Shown: in pieces, positions 28,793 through 39,008 of the stretch
How the letters are laid out: each line of letters starts with the position of its first letter
Numbering within the stretch: the first letter of the stretch is position 1
Assembly (NCBI GenBank): GCA_903873705.1
Contig: CAIQPK010000059.1
Span: 62,001 to 126,000, forward strand
DNA: 64,000 nucleotides
Reading direction: 5' to 3'
Origin: an uncultured Acidobacteriota bacterium
Lineage (GTDB): Bacteria; Acidobacteriota; Terriglobia; Terriglobales; Acidobacteriaceae
Translations under genes and position numbers: made by a program
Notes under the pieces: model-generated
Told to the model about the DNA's origin: nothing
Databases searched by the model: none
Seen by the model: the letters and a program-made list of their open reading frames with translations, nothing else

Positions 28793-31132
28793 CTACTTTC
28801 TGACAGCCGCCCGCTGGATGATCGGCAGCTTCGCGGAGGGGTTCTTGACGCCGTTGATACCAGACGCGTAACGCGCCACGCCATTGAACAGGCTTTCAGC
28901 AACACGCTGGCGGTATTCCGGCGTCCGCAGCTGCTCGGCGTCGTCCGGGTTGGTCACAAAGCTGATCTCAGCCAGGATGGAAGGCATGTTGGCGCCGATG
29001 AGCACGACGAAGGGCGCCTTCTTGACACCGCGGTCCTTCAGGCCGTCGTTGCCCTTCTCCAGGCCGGCGAAAAGCGAACCCTCGACGTCGCCGGCGAGCT
29101 CGCGGCTTTCGTCGATCTTGTCCTTGAGCGCAATCTTCTTCACCAGGTCGCTAAGCTCATGCACGCTTTGGTTGGAAACGGCGTTCTCGCGGCTGGCCAC
29201 CCGCATGGCTTCCGGGTCGCTGGTGAAGTTGAGGTAATAAACTTCCACGCCGCGCGCGCTCGGGTCGGGCGAGCTGTTGGCGTGAACCGAGATAAACAGG
29301 TCTGCCTGCGCTTTGTTCGCGATGGCGGTCCGTGTTTCGAGCGGGATAAAGGTGTCGTCCGCCCGGGTGTAAATGATCTCGGCCCCAAGCTTCTGGTGCA
29401 GCATCTTGCCGAGCCGCAGAGCGACGTCGAGCACCACGTCCTTCTCTTCAATGCCGTCAGCACCGAGTGTCCCCGAGTCGTGGCCACCGTGGCCGGCATC
29501 GATGACAATGCGCCCTATCTTGAGGCCGAGGGCGCGCAGCAGCGACGTCTCGCCGTCAGCGGTCGGCGGAGGTGGCATTACCGGAGCAGCCGCCGTACGC
29601 GTGCCCAGATCAACCTTAGCCGGCTTGAGGTTCCCAACCGGAACATCCTTCTCATCTTTACTGCGCGCGGAGATCGGTGCCGAGGTCGGACGCCGCGTCG
29701 CTTCCACCTTGCCGGGCTGATCGCTTACGGCGACAACCTCCGTCCCTGTATCGGCAGAGCGAGACGCCACGGTGTTCGGAACCGGGCGGGACGCCGTCGG
29801 CTTGACCGGAATGACCACGCGCGGCGGTGCGACCGTGGACGGCTTGAGATCTGTGGCTGCCTGCCTTGGCGGAAGGCCGAAGCCCGCGCTGCCATCTGTG
29901 ACAGGCATCGGTGGCAGGCTGGAGACCGCACCGTCAACCGACAGCCGCGGCGACGCTTCCACCTTCGGCAGTTCCTGAGCAGGCTTGTCGGCCTTCGCCA
30001 CAACCGGGCCGCGCCACGCCGGCTTGTCGTCGACGACGGCGGAAGTGCTGCCGGCCGGCTTCTCGGTCGCCGCAGTCTTGCCATGGATATCGATGATGAG
30101 CCGGTAAGGATTCGGCAACAGGAACGCCGAGTAGTCGGTAATTTCATGGACGTCGAGCACGACGCGCGTCACGTCGTCCGCATACTGGGCGGCACGGATG
30201 CGCGTGAGGAAGCCGTCGTCGGTAACGCTGAAGCTTTTGCCGACCAGTTCCGGTGCAAGATGCGCGTGATGCAGATCGAAGAAGATCCGGTCCGGGTGCT
30301 CGACGCGTGCGGCCTGGTACTCGACTTCGTCACCGAGATCGATGGCGACGCGTGTGTAGTTAGCCGTCGACCAGTGGCGGATGGCTGTCACCTTTGCGAC
30401 CGCCCCATTCGCCGTCAGCGTCTTCGTTTTCAAGTCGGAAGGGGCAGGAAGTGCACGCACCGGATCAGGAACATCAGTGATGGGCTTGCGACCCGTCACC
30501 GCCTTGGGTGAGTCGATGACCGTGTGCGCAGGCTCCGCGGGTTCCGGAGCGGCCGACCGCAAGCCGGCGGGCGCATTGCTGCGTGCGACCAGCGTAAGCG
30601 GAGGCGCTTTCATCGCCAGCAGCACTCTGGCCTTGCGCGGGTAGGTCTTCTTCAGCAGGACGGCGGCGCGTTTAGCTTCAGCGGCATCGCTCAGGCCGTC
30701 GGAACCGAAGAGCTCCACCTCGGCGCGCAGAGCGGGCGGCGCAAGTGGGCTTGCGGGATACTGCTTCGCCAGGAACTCGTATTGGCCGGCTGCATCGCGC
30801 AGGCTCTTGTCATCGTGCAGCTCGCGGCCTTGTTCTTCAAGGAGCTCGGCAACCTGCGCTACCGCTGCGGCGGCATGTACATCGGCAGGATTGCCGTGGT
30901 AGATCGCACGAAAGCTCTCCATCACCCGCGCATAGTCGGTCCGAGTATGAGCGGGCTGGGCTTCAAAGCGGCTGCGTGCCGCTGTTGCCTGTTGCCAGAG
31001 ACTCATCTGGGGTCGAGCGGGGTGTCCAGCGGCAAACGCGGTGCCGCTCGCCAGGACGGCGCAGATCGCGCACCGCCGCAGCTTCCAACCCAGCGCGAAC
31101 GCATCGCGAAAAGCACCCCGAAGACAGCTCAT
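28793..31132 (-). CDS. N-acetylmuramoyl-L-alanine amidase with AMIN domain
   Basis: IGRIVIDAGHGGHDSGTLGADGIEEKDVVLDVALRLGKML; VHANSSPDPSARGVEVYYLN; AMIN-like segment at NYTRVAIDLGDEVEYQ. Confidence 0.93.
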   Translation of the reverse strand: MSCLRGAFRDAFALGWKLRRCAICAVLASGTAFAAGHPARPQMSLWQQATAARSRFEAQPAHTRTDYARVMESFRAIYHGNPADVHAAAAVAQVAELLEEQGRELHDDKSLRDAAGQYEFLAKQYPASPLAPPALRAEVELFGSDGLSDAAEAKRAAVLLKKTYPRKARVLLAMKAPPLTLVARSNAPAGLRSAAPEPAEPAHTVIDSPKAVTGRKPITDVPDPVRALPAPSDLKTKTLTANGAVAKVTAIRHWSTANYTRVAIDLGDEVEYQAARVEHPDRIFFDLHHAHLAPELVGKSFSVTDDGFLTRIRAAQYADDVTRVVLDVHEITDYSAFLLPNPYRLIIDIHGKTAATEKPAGSTSAVVDDKPAWRGPVVAKADKPAQELPKVEASPRLSVDGAVSSLPPMPVTDGSAGFGLPPRQAATDLKPSTVAPPRVVIPVKPTASRPVPNTVASRSADTGTEVVAVSDQPGKVEATRRPTSAPISARSKDEKDVPVGNLKPAKVDLGTRTAAAPVMPPPPTADGETSLLRALGLKIGRIVIDAGHGGHDSGTLGADGIEEKDVVLDVALRLGKMLHQKLGAEIIYTRADDTFIPLETRTAIANKAQADLFISVHANSSPDPSARGVEVYYLNFTSDPEAMRVASRENAVSNQSVHELSDLVKKIALKDKIDESRELAGDVEGSLFAGLEKGNDGLKDRGVKKAPFVVLIGANMPSILAEISFVTNPDDAEQLRTPEYRQRVAESLFNGVARYASGINGVKNPSAKLPIIQRAAVRK

Positions 31133-31223
31133 AGCCTGTTTCAGTTTAAGTTTCCGCAAGCGCAAGCAGGCTGTGAATCGAGCGAAGGTATATCGAAAGA
31201 TAACCTCGTGCGGGTTGCCTCTT

Positions 31224-33911
31224 CTAAGCCAGAAGGCCACTCACCACGTTGACGGCGTCCGCCAACGCCGCGTCGAGCGCCGCGACATCGCTGCCGCCCG
31301 CTTCAGCAAGGTCCGGACGACCGCCGCCCTTGCCACCGACCTTGGCCGCCAGCAAGCCGACGATCTTGCCTGCCTGAATTCTGCCGGTGAGGTCCTTGGT
31401 GACGCCAGCGATCAGCGACACCTTGCCTTCCGCCGTCGCCGCACCTAACACGACGATGCCCGAGCCCAGCTTGCCGCGAAGCTCATCGACCAGGTTACGC
31501 ATCTGCGACTTGTCCAGCGCGTCAACGCGTTGTGCAAGCACTTTGACGCCCTTCGCCTCAACAGCCGAACCGGCCGCATCCGCGGTCGCCGCTGACGCTG
31601 ACTTCATCCGCAGCTGCTCCAGCTCGCGGCGCAACTTCTTCATCTCTTCATCCTGCGCGTTCACCTTGTTGCGCAGCGCTTCAGAAGAAGGCTCACCCGT
31701 ACCCACGAACTGCGAAGCGATCTTCGCAATGTCCGCATCCCGACGGAAGAGTCCAAGCGCGCCGGTGCCGGTAACGGCCTCAACGCGTCGCGTTCCACTG
31801 GCCACCGCGCCTTCACCGACGATCTTGATGAGGCCAATCTCGCCCGTCGCCCCGGTGTGCGTGCCGCCGCAGAGCTCGACCGAGAAGTCGCCGATCTTCA
31901 CGACGCGCACACGCTCACCATACTTTTCACCGAAGAGCGCCATCGCGCCGTACTCATGAATGGCAGTGTCGATCGGTACATCCACCAGCGTCTGCACGGT
32001 CGTGTTCGCCAACACCTGGTTGTTGACGATGTCTTCAATGTCCTGTAGTTCTTCATCACCCACACCAGTAAAGTGCGAAAAATCGAAGCGCAGCCGCAAG
32101 CGATCATTGAGCGATCCGGCCTGCTTCACATGTGTTCCCAGCACCTCACGCAGCGCCGCATGAAGCAGATGCGTTCCGGTGTGGTTGCGCATGACAGCAT
32201 TGCGAATTTCTCCGTTGACGACCGTATCAACGGTGTCGCCGACCGCGATGCCCTGCTTCACAAGAACGCTGTGTGCGAAGACACCCTGCACCGGCTTCTT
32301 GCATCCGCTCACTTCCGCAACAACGGTGTTGTGGTCGCCGGAGTAAAGCCAGCCGACGTCACCGACCTGGCCGCCAGAGTCAGCATAGAAGCTAGTGGCA
32401 TCGAGCACCACTTCTCCGGTCTCTCCTGGCTTCAGTTCATTGACCCCAATGCCGTCCTTCACCAGCGCGATGACCTTCGCGCCATCGACGCGCAGCGCCG
32501 TGTAGCCTTCAAACTCGGTCTTCGGCAGCTCGCGGTATACGGGCGATGCGGACTTCTGCGATCCGCCCTTCCAAGATGCGCGAGCGCGCTGCTGCTCTTC
32601 TTCCTTGGCGGCTTCGAAGCCTGCCATGTCGAACACGATGCCCGCGTCGCGTGCAGCGTCGACCATGAAGTCGAGCGGCATGCCGAAGGTCTCGTAGAGA
32701 CGGAAGGCGAGGGCGCCCGAAAGTAAGGTCCCTTCACTCATCTGCTTCAGGCCCAGTTCGAGCGTGCGCGCAAACTGTTGTTCTTCCGCCAGCACAACCT
32801 TCGCCACCCGCTCGGCGGATTCCTTCAATTCCGGATAAGCCACTGCCATTTCATCCCGCACGGCGAGCACCATCTCGTGCATAAACGGCTGCTCTTGCCC
32901 AAGCAAGCGTCCGTGGCGAATACCGCGACGCAGAATCTTGCGCAGCACATAGCCGCGTCCTTCGTTCGCGGGCAATACACCGTCCGAAATGAGGAACGTC
33001 GATGCGCGAGCGTGATCCGCAATAATGCGCAGCGAAGGCGCGCCTTTCTCATCGCTGAGAGCGAGAGCATCGATCGAGGTCTCAACTTTGAAATCCGTCA
33101 GTTCTGCCGCGCGCTTAATCAGTGGCGTAAACAAATCGCTCTCATAGTTCGACAGCTTACCCTGCAATACCGCACTCACACGTTCCAGCCCCATGCCCGT
33201 ATCGATCGACGGCTTGGGCAACGGCGTCAGCACGCCATCCGAGCTGCGGTCGAACTGCATGAAGACCAGATTCCAGATCTCAACGTAGCGCTGGTCGTCG
33301 TGCGGGAAAGGCTTGTCGACACCCGCGACTTCCGCCGCTGCGAGGCCGAGGTCGAAGAAGATTTCCGAGCAGGGGCCACAGGGGCCGGTGTCGCCCATCT
33401 GCCAGAAGTTGTCCTTAGCGGGCATACCAAAGATGCGCTCTTTGGGTACGCCGATTTCGATCCAGTACTGCTCGGCCTCATCGTCGCGCGGCACGCTCTC
33501 GTTGCCCTCGAAGATGGTGACGTAAAGCAGAGACTTGTCGATGCCAAACCACTCCGGCGAGGTCAGCAGCTCCCAGGCGTAAGCGATAGCGTCGCGCTTG
33601 AAGTAGTCGCCAAAGCTGAAGTTGCCGAGCATCTCGAAGAAGGTGTGGTGGCGGCGCGTGAAGCCGACGTTCTCGAGATCGTTGTGTTTGCCGCCGGCGC
33701 GGACGCACTTCTGCGAAGTGGCCGCGCGCGTGTAATCGCGCTGCTCGGCGCCCAGGAAAACGTCCTTGAACTGGTTCATGCCCGCGTTGGTGAACAGCAG
33801 CGTCGGGTCGTTCTGAGGAACGAGGGAGGACGAGTGAACGCGGCGGTGACCTTTGACTTCAAAAAAACGCAGAAACTCTTCTCGTATCTGACTGCCGGAC
33901 AGGTTGCGCAT
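31224..33911 (-). CDS. alaS: Alanine--tRNA ligase
   Basis: [71 protein letters not shown]1 C-terminus. Confidence 0.97.
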   Translation of the reverse strand: MRNLSGSQIREEFLRFFEVKGHRRVHSSSLVPQNDPTLLFTNAGMNQFKDVFLGAEQRDYTRAATSQKCVRAGGKHNDLENVGFTRRHHTFFEMLGNFSFGDYFKRDAIAYAWELLTSPEWFGIDKSLLYVTIFEGNESVPRDDEAEQYWIEIGVPKERIFGMPAKDNFWQMGDTGPCGPCSEIFFDLGLAAAEVAGVDKPFPHDDQRYVEIWNLVFMQFDRSSDGVLTPLPKPSIDTGMGLERVSAVLQGKLSNYESDLFTPLIKRAAELTDFKVETSIDALALSDEKGAPSLRIIADHARASTFLISDGVLPANEGRGYVLRKILRRGIRHGRLLGQEQPFMHEMVLAVRDEMAVAYPELKESAERVAKVVLAEEQQFARTLELGLKQMSEGTLLSGALAFRLYETFGMPLDFMVDAARDAGIVFDMAGFEAAKEEEQQRARASWKGGSQKSASPVYRELPKTEFEGYTALRVDGAKVIALVKDGIGVNELKPGETGEVVLDATSFYADSGGQVGDVGWLYSGDHNTVVAEVSGCKKPVQGVFAHSVLVKQGIAVGDTVDTVVNGEIRNAVMRNHTGTHLLHAALREVLGTHVKQAGSLNDRLRLRFDFSHFTGVGDEELQDIEDIVNNQVLANTTVQTLVDVPIDTAIHEYGAMALFGEKYGERVRVVKIGDFSVELCGGTHTGATGEIGLIKIVGEGAVASGTRRVEAVTGTGALGLFRRDADIAKIASQFVGTGEPSSEALRNKVNAQDEEMKKLRRELEQLRMKSASAATADAAGSAVEAKGVKVLAQRVDALDKSQMRNLVDELRGKLGSGIVVLGAATAEGKVSLIAGVTKDLTGRIQAGKIVGLLAAKVGGKGGGRPDLAEAGGSDVAALDAALADAVNVVSGLLA

Positions 33912-33937
33912 AGACCTTCAAGTTTAGCAGCGGCGGG

Positions 33938-34351
33938 CTAGAACCATGTTCCTGCGCGATACCGGTCGTAGCGTTCTCCGAAGGCCTCGCGCAGCACCGC
34001 TGCTTCTTTGCGCGCACGCCGTATCTGGAGCGGAATCAGCAGCACCGCAAATCCGAGTAGCGCCGGCTTCCGCAGATACATGGCCAGGCCGCTGATCACC
34101 AGAAATCCAGCGTAGTAGATGGGATTGCGGATGCGCGAGTAGAGGCCGGTTGTTACCAGTTCGCGCGCCTGTGCGGTGACGGAGAAGGACTTGCCTAGCT
34201 GTGCGCGGGCAATGAGGACCAGGACCACTCCGACCAGGGCAACGAGCGCGCCGGCGAGGCGGAGGGGCGTCCAGGGCTGGCCCTGCTCGTGCCATGCGAA
34301 AAACGCTGTCGCAACAAGCAGAATGACCGATGTGAGCACGTTCGCCATCAT
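33938..34351 (-). CDS. Isoprenylcysteine/phospholipid methyltransferase-like membrane protein
   Basis: LVTTGLYSRIRNPIYYAGFLVISGLAMYL. Confidence 0.82.
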   Translation of the reverse strand: MMANVLTSVILLVATAFFAWHEQGQPWTPLRLAGALVALVGVVLVLIARAQLGKSFSVTAQARELVTTGLYSRIRNPIYYAGFLVISGLAMYLRKPALLGFAVLLIPLQIRRARKEAAVLREAFGERYDRYRAGTWF

Positions 34352-34355
34352 GGAT

Positions 34356-35291
34356 TCAGGGTACAGGTTTTCGCGATTTCGGAACGGTTACCCCCGGCCT
34401 CCAGGTGATGCCCTCGAGGCGGAGAGTGGGGTCGTATGTCAAGCGGAGGCGGGGGAACTCGCTGCGGTGACGGACCATCTCCAGCGTGGAGACGAGGGCG
34501 TCGAAGGCGTCCTCCGACGCCTCGGCCTTGTGCATCACGGTGCGGGAGATCCCGGAGTAGAGCGGGTCCGTCTTGCGGCGGTATTGCAGGTACTGCTTGC
34601 GGGCGAGCGGGTTGCTCTTGGCTACCGGGCCGGTCATCAGGCGCGTGTACATCTCTACCAGCAGCGGGCGCGTGGCTGATGCCGACTCGTATGGCCATAC
34701 GCGGAAGCCCGCGTCATGCAGGCGGAGCAGGAACGGCATCGCGCGCAGCGAGCCCGTTCCGACCGAGCCCGAACCGCCGACCTGGAAGGGCGACTTGGGC
34801 GTGATGCCGGCCATCTTGGCGGCGCGGGCGGGATCGCCGCCGGCTTCGAACTGGGCGATCTTGTTGTCGTAGTCGGTGCTGCGGAACATATTCCTGTAGC
34901 CTGCGCCGCAGAACTGGGCGGGGCGTTTGTGCGGTTTGCCCCAGAACCTCTCGTCACGGGCAACGTCTTCGCACTCGCGGGCGAGCCACTGTTCGGCGAG
35001 CCCGTTTGCGGCCTTCTGCCAGAACTCGAAGACGGTGGTGCAACCGTGCTCGGCGAGAAACCAGGCGGGAAAGCTGAAGCAGCAGTCGATGCTGACGACC
35101 ATGCGCGGTGTTTTTTTCGCAAGTTCGATCAGCCAGTCGGCTACTTCGTCACGGGTACGCCCTGCCTCGAGTTGGAGGGTCGGTTTGGAGCCGGTGTTTG
35201 TCCAGATGCCGGCCCAGATGTGGCGGCGCTGGCCGCTGACGTCGATGCGGCCAGACCAGTCGATGGCTATGAGGCGGTCAACCGGCGTCAT
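34356..35291 (-). CDS. DUF429-like hypothetical protein
   Basis: MTPVDRLIAIDWSGRIDVSGQRRHIWAGIW; MVVSIDCCFSFPAWFL. Confidence 0.6.
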   Translation of the reverse strand: MTPVDRLIAIDWSGRIDVSGQRRHIWAGIWTNTGSKPTLQLEAGRTRDEVADWLIELAKKTPRMVVSIDCCFSFPAWFLAEHGCTTVFEFWQKAANGLAEQWLARECEDVARDERFWGKPHKRPAQFCGAGYRNMFRSTDYDNKIAQFEAGGDPARAAKMAGITPKSPFQVGGSGSVGTGSLRAMPFLLRLHDAGFRVWPYESASATRPLLVEMYTRLMTGPVAKSNPLARKQYLQYRRKTDPLYSGISRTVMHKAEASEDAFDALVSTLEMVRHRSEFPRLRLTYDPTLRLEGITWRPGVTVPKSRKPVP

Positions 35292-35823
35292 CGATGAGGT
35301 CTACTTCTTCCAGCTCGGAGCCCCAGTCGCGGAGGACTTTCCAGATGGTCTTAGTCGTAAAGCCGGCGGCGATGAGGCGACGCATCGCCTTGGCGGTCTC
35401 CTTCTGCTTCTGGTCGCGGTCGCCTGCGGGCGGCTTCATGCGCTTGCGGGCGATGTAGTCGCGGGCGAGGGCGACTTCGTCTACGTCTTCGTAGGCTGCT
35501 CCGAGGGCTTCCTTGGCGATCGGTTGCGGGATGCCTTTCTGCATCAGGCCTTGCTGGACGCGGCGTTGGCCGTGCTTCTCGTTGTCGCGGCGGAGGCGGC
35601 TGAAGTCGGCGGCGAAGCGCTCGTCGGAGAGATAGCCGAGCTCTTTCAGTTTTGCGACTACTTTTTCTATGTCCTGGTGACCATCCTCCCCGGGCTCGGC
35701 TCTCAGGGAGAGGCGGTGGCGCAAGTCGCGCTCGGATTTCATCCTTGAGGCGAGCGAGCGAACGGCGTGGTCGAGGAGTCCGGGGTAGTCGAGGGGTGGT
35801 TTGGTGGACTTTGCGAATGGCAC
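35278..35823 (-). CDS. recX: Regulatory protein RecX
   Basis: AVRSLASRMKSERDLRHRLSLRAEPGEDGHQDIEKVVAKLKELGYLSDERFAADFSRLRRDNEKHGQRRVQQGLMQKGI; GTG start. Confidence 0.85.
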   Translation of the reverse strand: MPFAKSTKPPLDYPGLLDHAVRSLASRMKSERDLRHRLSLRAEPGEDGHQDIEKVVAKLKELGYLSDERFAADFSRLRRDNEKHGQRRVQQGLMQKGIPQPIAKEALGAAYEDVDEVALARDYIARKRMKPPAGDRDQKQKETAKAMRRLIAAGFTTKTIWKVLRDWGSELEEVDLIDDAG

Positions 35824-35828
35824 CGGTG

Positions 35829-35925
35829 TCCCCCTCCCCCCCCAGACCTAATCTGCAAATCTCTGATTCTATTGGGCCAGGTCTGGTGTGGATCTGGCCT
35901 GGTCTGGGCTACTTTTCTGTTTACT
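35829..35925 (-). repeat. Hairpin/iteron repeat element, copy 2 (abuts recX start)
   Basis: CCAGACCT 35842-35849 / AGGTCTGG 35879-35886; core AAATCTCTGATTCTA 35857-35871 is exact complement of copy 1 core. Confidence 0.8.
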
Positions 35926-35979
35926 GCTCTGAGTTAATTGTAGACGGTGCGTCAAGGGGTCTGGGCGCGGGCAAGGAGG

Positions 35980-36256
35980 GCATACCCCAGGGGCTAAAGC
36001 CCCGATTCTTTGGGTGCGCTATGAGACCCGAGGCTGAAGCCTCGGGGTACCTTCGGGCAACGGCAACGACAACGGCAACCGCAACGGCAACCGCAACCGC
36101 AACGGCAACTGCAACGGCAACGGCAACGGCAACCGCAACCGCAACGACAACGACAACGGCAACGACAACGGCAACGGCAAAGACAACGGCAAAGACAACG
36201 GCAAAGACAACGGCAAAGACAGAAGCAGATTCCTTCGCTTCGCTGCGGAATGACAA
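35980..36256 (-). repeat. Composite dispersed repeat, copy B (complete head + hexamer tract + tail)
   Basis: Minus strand: ATTGTCATTCCGCAGCGAAGCGAAGGAATCTGCTTCTGT, then (TCTTTGCCGTTG)n/(GTTGCC)n about 155 bp, then GAAGGTACCCCGAGGCTTCAGCCTCGGGTCTCAT...GGGGCTTTAGCCCCTGGGGTATGCC. Confidence 0.92.
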
Positions 36257-36357
36257 TCCTCAAAGAGTGTGCGCGTGATGAGGCGTGCTCGTGCGTCGGT
36301 GAGGCGTACCCGGGCGTCGTTTAGGCGTAATGGCTCGGGCGTGGTTGAGGCGTAGTG

Positions 36358-38787
36358 CTAGGGCGTCGTTGAGGCGTATTTGTTGGTGTGGGTCCAGCGG
36401 TCGCACCAGTCGTTTACGGTCTGGTACCAGAGCTGGGAGTTCTGGGGCTTCAAGACCCAGTGGCCTTCGTCGGGGAAGTAGAGCATTTTGCTGGGGACGT
36501 TGAGGAGCTGGAGGGCGGTGAAGAGCTGGAAGCCTTCCGAGACGTCGAGGCGGTAGTCGCGCTGGGAGTGGACGACGAGGGTGGGGGTGTGGGCGTCCTT
36601 GATGTGCTCCATGGGGGAGAATTTGCGGAAGGGGTTTTCGGCGGCGGGCTTGTCGAAGTAATCCCATGGGACGGCGGGTTTGGTTTGTTCGACTTCACCG
36701 GGGTGGGCATTGGGTGATCCCACCCTAGTCGACGATGAAGCCGTCGACGAGGATGGGGCACCCGGCTTTTGGGGCGCGTTGGCGATGGGGCGGAACTCCC
36801 ATTGGTTGAACCAGAGTTCTTCGGTAGAGCCGAAGGCGGACTCGGGGTTGTACATGCCGTCGTGGGTGACGATGCACTTGAAGCGGTCGGTGTGGGTGAG
36901 GACCCAGTTGGCCATGAAGCCGCCGTAGCTGGCGCCGAGGGCGCACTCGCGGGTTTTGTCGATATACGGGTAGGTGGCTTCGGCGTAATCGAGGCCCTTC
37001 ATGAGGTCGGTGTAGGCCTTGCCGCCCCAATCGCCGGAGACTTCGTCGACGAACTTCTGGCCGTAGCCGGTGGAGCCGCGGCGGTTGATGCCGATGACGA
37101 CGTAGCCGTCGGCGGCGAGGAGTTCCCAGTTCCAGCGGTAGGACCAGGAGTCTCCCCAGGCGGTTTGGGGACCGCCGTGCATGAGGAATTTCAGGGGGTA
37201 CTTTTTGTTGGGGTCGAAGTTGGGTGGCTTGATGATGAAGCCTTCGACTTTGGTATTGGCTGCGCCGGTGAACCAGAAGGGTTCGAGCTTTGCAAGGGCA
37301 AGCTGTGAGAGTAGAGCGTCGTTCTGATGAGTCAGATAATTTGGAGCACCTAGCGGGACGCCTTCGCGCAGATTCCACTCTTGCATTTGAGAGTGTGACT
37401 TACCGACGACAGCCATATTGATGAAAGACGAGTCATCCATCTCCGCCAAGTTGGCAATCGCTATTTCAGATGGCTTATCAACACGCATGAGCACACCGGC
37501 CCAGCGGTTGCCCGGTTTGAGTTGTACCAGACCACTCCACTCGCCGACAGTGTCCGCGCCGGCGAACTTTCCATATCGATGGAGGTCCTGCCCATTTGCG
37601 CCAACACTGTAAATTACTTCCTGTCCCTCGTCTGGAGCCGTGAAGAAGAGGCGTTGTGAATCCGCTGACCAACTAAACTCATCGATCCAATCGCTTAAAT
37701 CTCCCGACTGAACAGGCGGTGACGGGGGAGGAGTTGTTCCCTGACGAACAATCATCGGTGGCTGCCACTTTTCTAGCTTCATGTTGAAGACGAACGAGGT
37801 CTCGGCATGACGCTCAAAGAGCACCAATTTAAATTGATCCGACTCAAATCCATTTCTTGCTTGCGATCTCCACGCCAGGAATTTGCCATCGGGCGAATAA
37901 GCGGGGCCGTCGTCGGAGCCGGGGGATGTTGAGACCTTCTTTGCTGTAGAAGGCTCTGCGCCGAGTTGCAGGGTGAAGATGTCGTTGTTGGTGGAGGCTG
38001 CGGGGACTTTGTCGAGGTTGGTGACGTAGGCGACTTCCTTGCCGTCGGGTGAGACGGCATAGCCGAGTGGGCCGCCGAGGGAGAACGTGGGGGCTTCGTG
38101 GTCGCCGATCACGGACGCTGGTGTGAGGTCGGTGGGTGCTGCTCCGTCAACGCCTGCGTAGAAGATGTGGGCGTGCTTGGGGCCCTGGAAGGCTGTCCAG
38201 TGGCGATAGAGGAGATGGTCGAAGACGAGGGCCTTGACGGGGTCTTTCGCGGCGGCGGCGTCTTTGGCGGCGTTGCATTTGGCTTCTTCGCTGTTGCGCT
38301 CGGGGCCGAGGGGCGCGTGGGACTGGCAGTCGGGGTAGACGTTGGAGGTGAAGAGGACGTGCTGGGAGTCGGGCGCCCAGATGGCGGCGTCGGCTTCGGT
38401 TTCGAGGCTGGTGACGGCGTGGCCTTTGCCGACGCTGCCGTCGGCTTCGTTCCAGGGGGCGATCCAGATCTGGCCGCTGCCGCCTTCGGAGCTGGAGTAC
38501 ATGACCCACTTACCGTCGGGGGAGAAGCGGCCGTTGGATTCGCCGGTGCCCGTGGTGAGCTGGCCTTCCTTGCCTCCGGTTAGAGGGACGGACCAGAGGT
38601 GGTTGGTCTTGGTGTTCTTTTCGAGGGAGACGTCGGTGACGGAGAAGAGTACCCACTTGCCGGAGGGGGAGACCTGCGGGTCGGCTATGCGCTTGAGGGC
38701 CTGGAGGTCGGCGAAAGTTATGGGGCGCTTGGTTTGCGCGCGGGTGGACAGGGTGAAGAGGAGCAGTGCGGCGGCCAGGGTCTTCAT
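36358..38787 (-). CDS. S9 family prolyl oligopeptidase-type peptidase, secreted
   Basis: Start MKTLAAALLLFTLSTRAQ; LGASYGGFMANWVLTHTDRFKCIVTHDGMYN; MLYFPDEGHWVLKPQNSQLWYQTVNDWCDRW. Confidence 0.92.
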   Translation of the reverse strand: MKTLAAALLLFTLSTRAQTKRPITFADLQALKRIADPQVSPSGKWVLFSVTDVSLEKNTKTNHLWSVPLTGGKEGQLTTGTGESNGRFSPDGKWVMYSSSEGGSGQIWIAPWNEADGSVGKGHAVTSLETEADAAIWAPDSQHVLFTSNVYPDCQSHAPLGPERNSEEAKCNAAKDAAAAKDPVKALVFDHLLYRHWTAFQGPKHAHIFYAGVDGAAPTDLTPASVIGDHEAPTFSLGGPLGYAVSPDGKEVAYVTNLDKVPAASTNNDIFTLQLGAEPSTAKKVSTSPGSDDGPAYSPDGKFLAWRSQARNGFESDQFKLVLFERHAETSFVFNMKLEKWQPPMIVRQGTTPPPSPPVQSGDLSDWIDEFSWSADSQRLFFTAPDEGQEVIYSVGANGQDLHRYGKFAGADTVGEWSGLVQLKPGNRWAGVLMRVDKPSEIAIANLAEMDDSSFINMAVVGKSHSQMQEWNLREGVPLGAPNYLTHQNDALLSQLALAKLEPFWFTGAANTKVEGFIIKPPNFDPNKKYPLKFLMHGGPQTAWGDSWSYRWNWELLAADGYVVIGINRRGSTGYGQKFVDEVSGDWGGKAYTDLMKGLDYAEATYPYIDKTRECALGASYGGFMANWVLTHTDRFKCIVTHDGMYNPESAFGSTEELWFNQWEFRPIANAPQKPGAPSSSTASSSTRVGSPNAHPGEVEQTKPAVPWDYFDKPAAENPFRKFSPMEHIKDAHTPTLVVHSQRDYRLDVSEGFQLFTALQLLNVPSKMLYFPDEGHWVLKPQNSQLWYQTVNDWCDRWTHTNKYASTTP
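36712..36763 (-). repeat. Imperfect palindromic repeat within the S9 peptidase reading frame
   Basis: Minus strand GGGTGCCCCATCCTCGTCGACGGCTTCATCGTCGACTAGGGTGGGATCACCC; perfect inner stem GTCGACG/CGTCGAC. Confidence 0.75.
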
Positions 38788-39008
38788 TGGGGAAGTGTAA
38801 ACCCGTCTCGTCGGGCAGGACGGGCAACAGCGTTTCACGCGAAGAAAAGCGAAGGGGGAAAGCACGCAGAGAAAAGCGAAGGTTGTGGAGGTGGTCCCTG
38901 GGGGTGGTCGTGACGGGGAGAAAACGGGCGAGGGCAAAAGGCCTTGACGCAACGTTCGCGAAGTTTAAGCGCCAAGTTTCGCGAAGTCAGGACACACGAC
39001 CGCGACGG

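Noticed and set aside
35980-36256. CRISPR array or CRISPR-like repeat
   Set aside because: Short-period degenerate hexamers with no repeat-spacer structure, and no cas genes in the window.
35921-36263. ORFs with AVAVAVAVAVVV and RCRCRCRC repeats
   Set aside because: Translations of the hexamer tract in the composite repeat; several frames are open simply because of the 6-bp period, no RBS, no coding bias.
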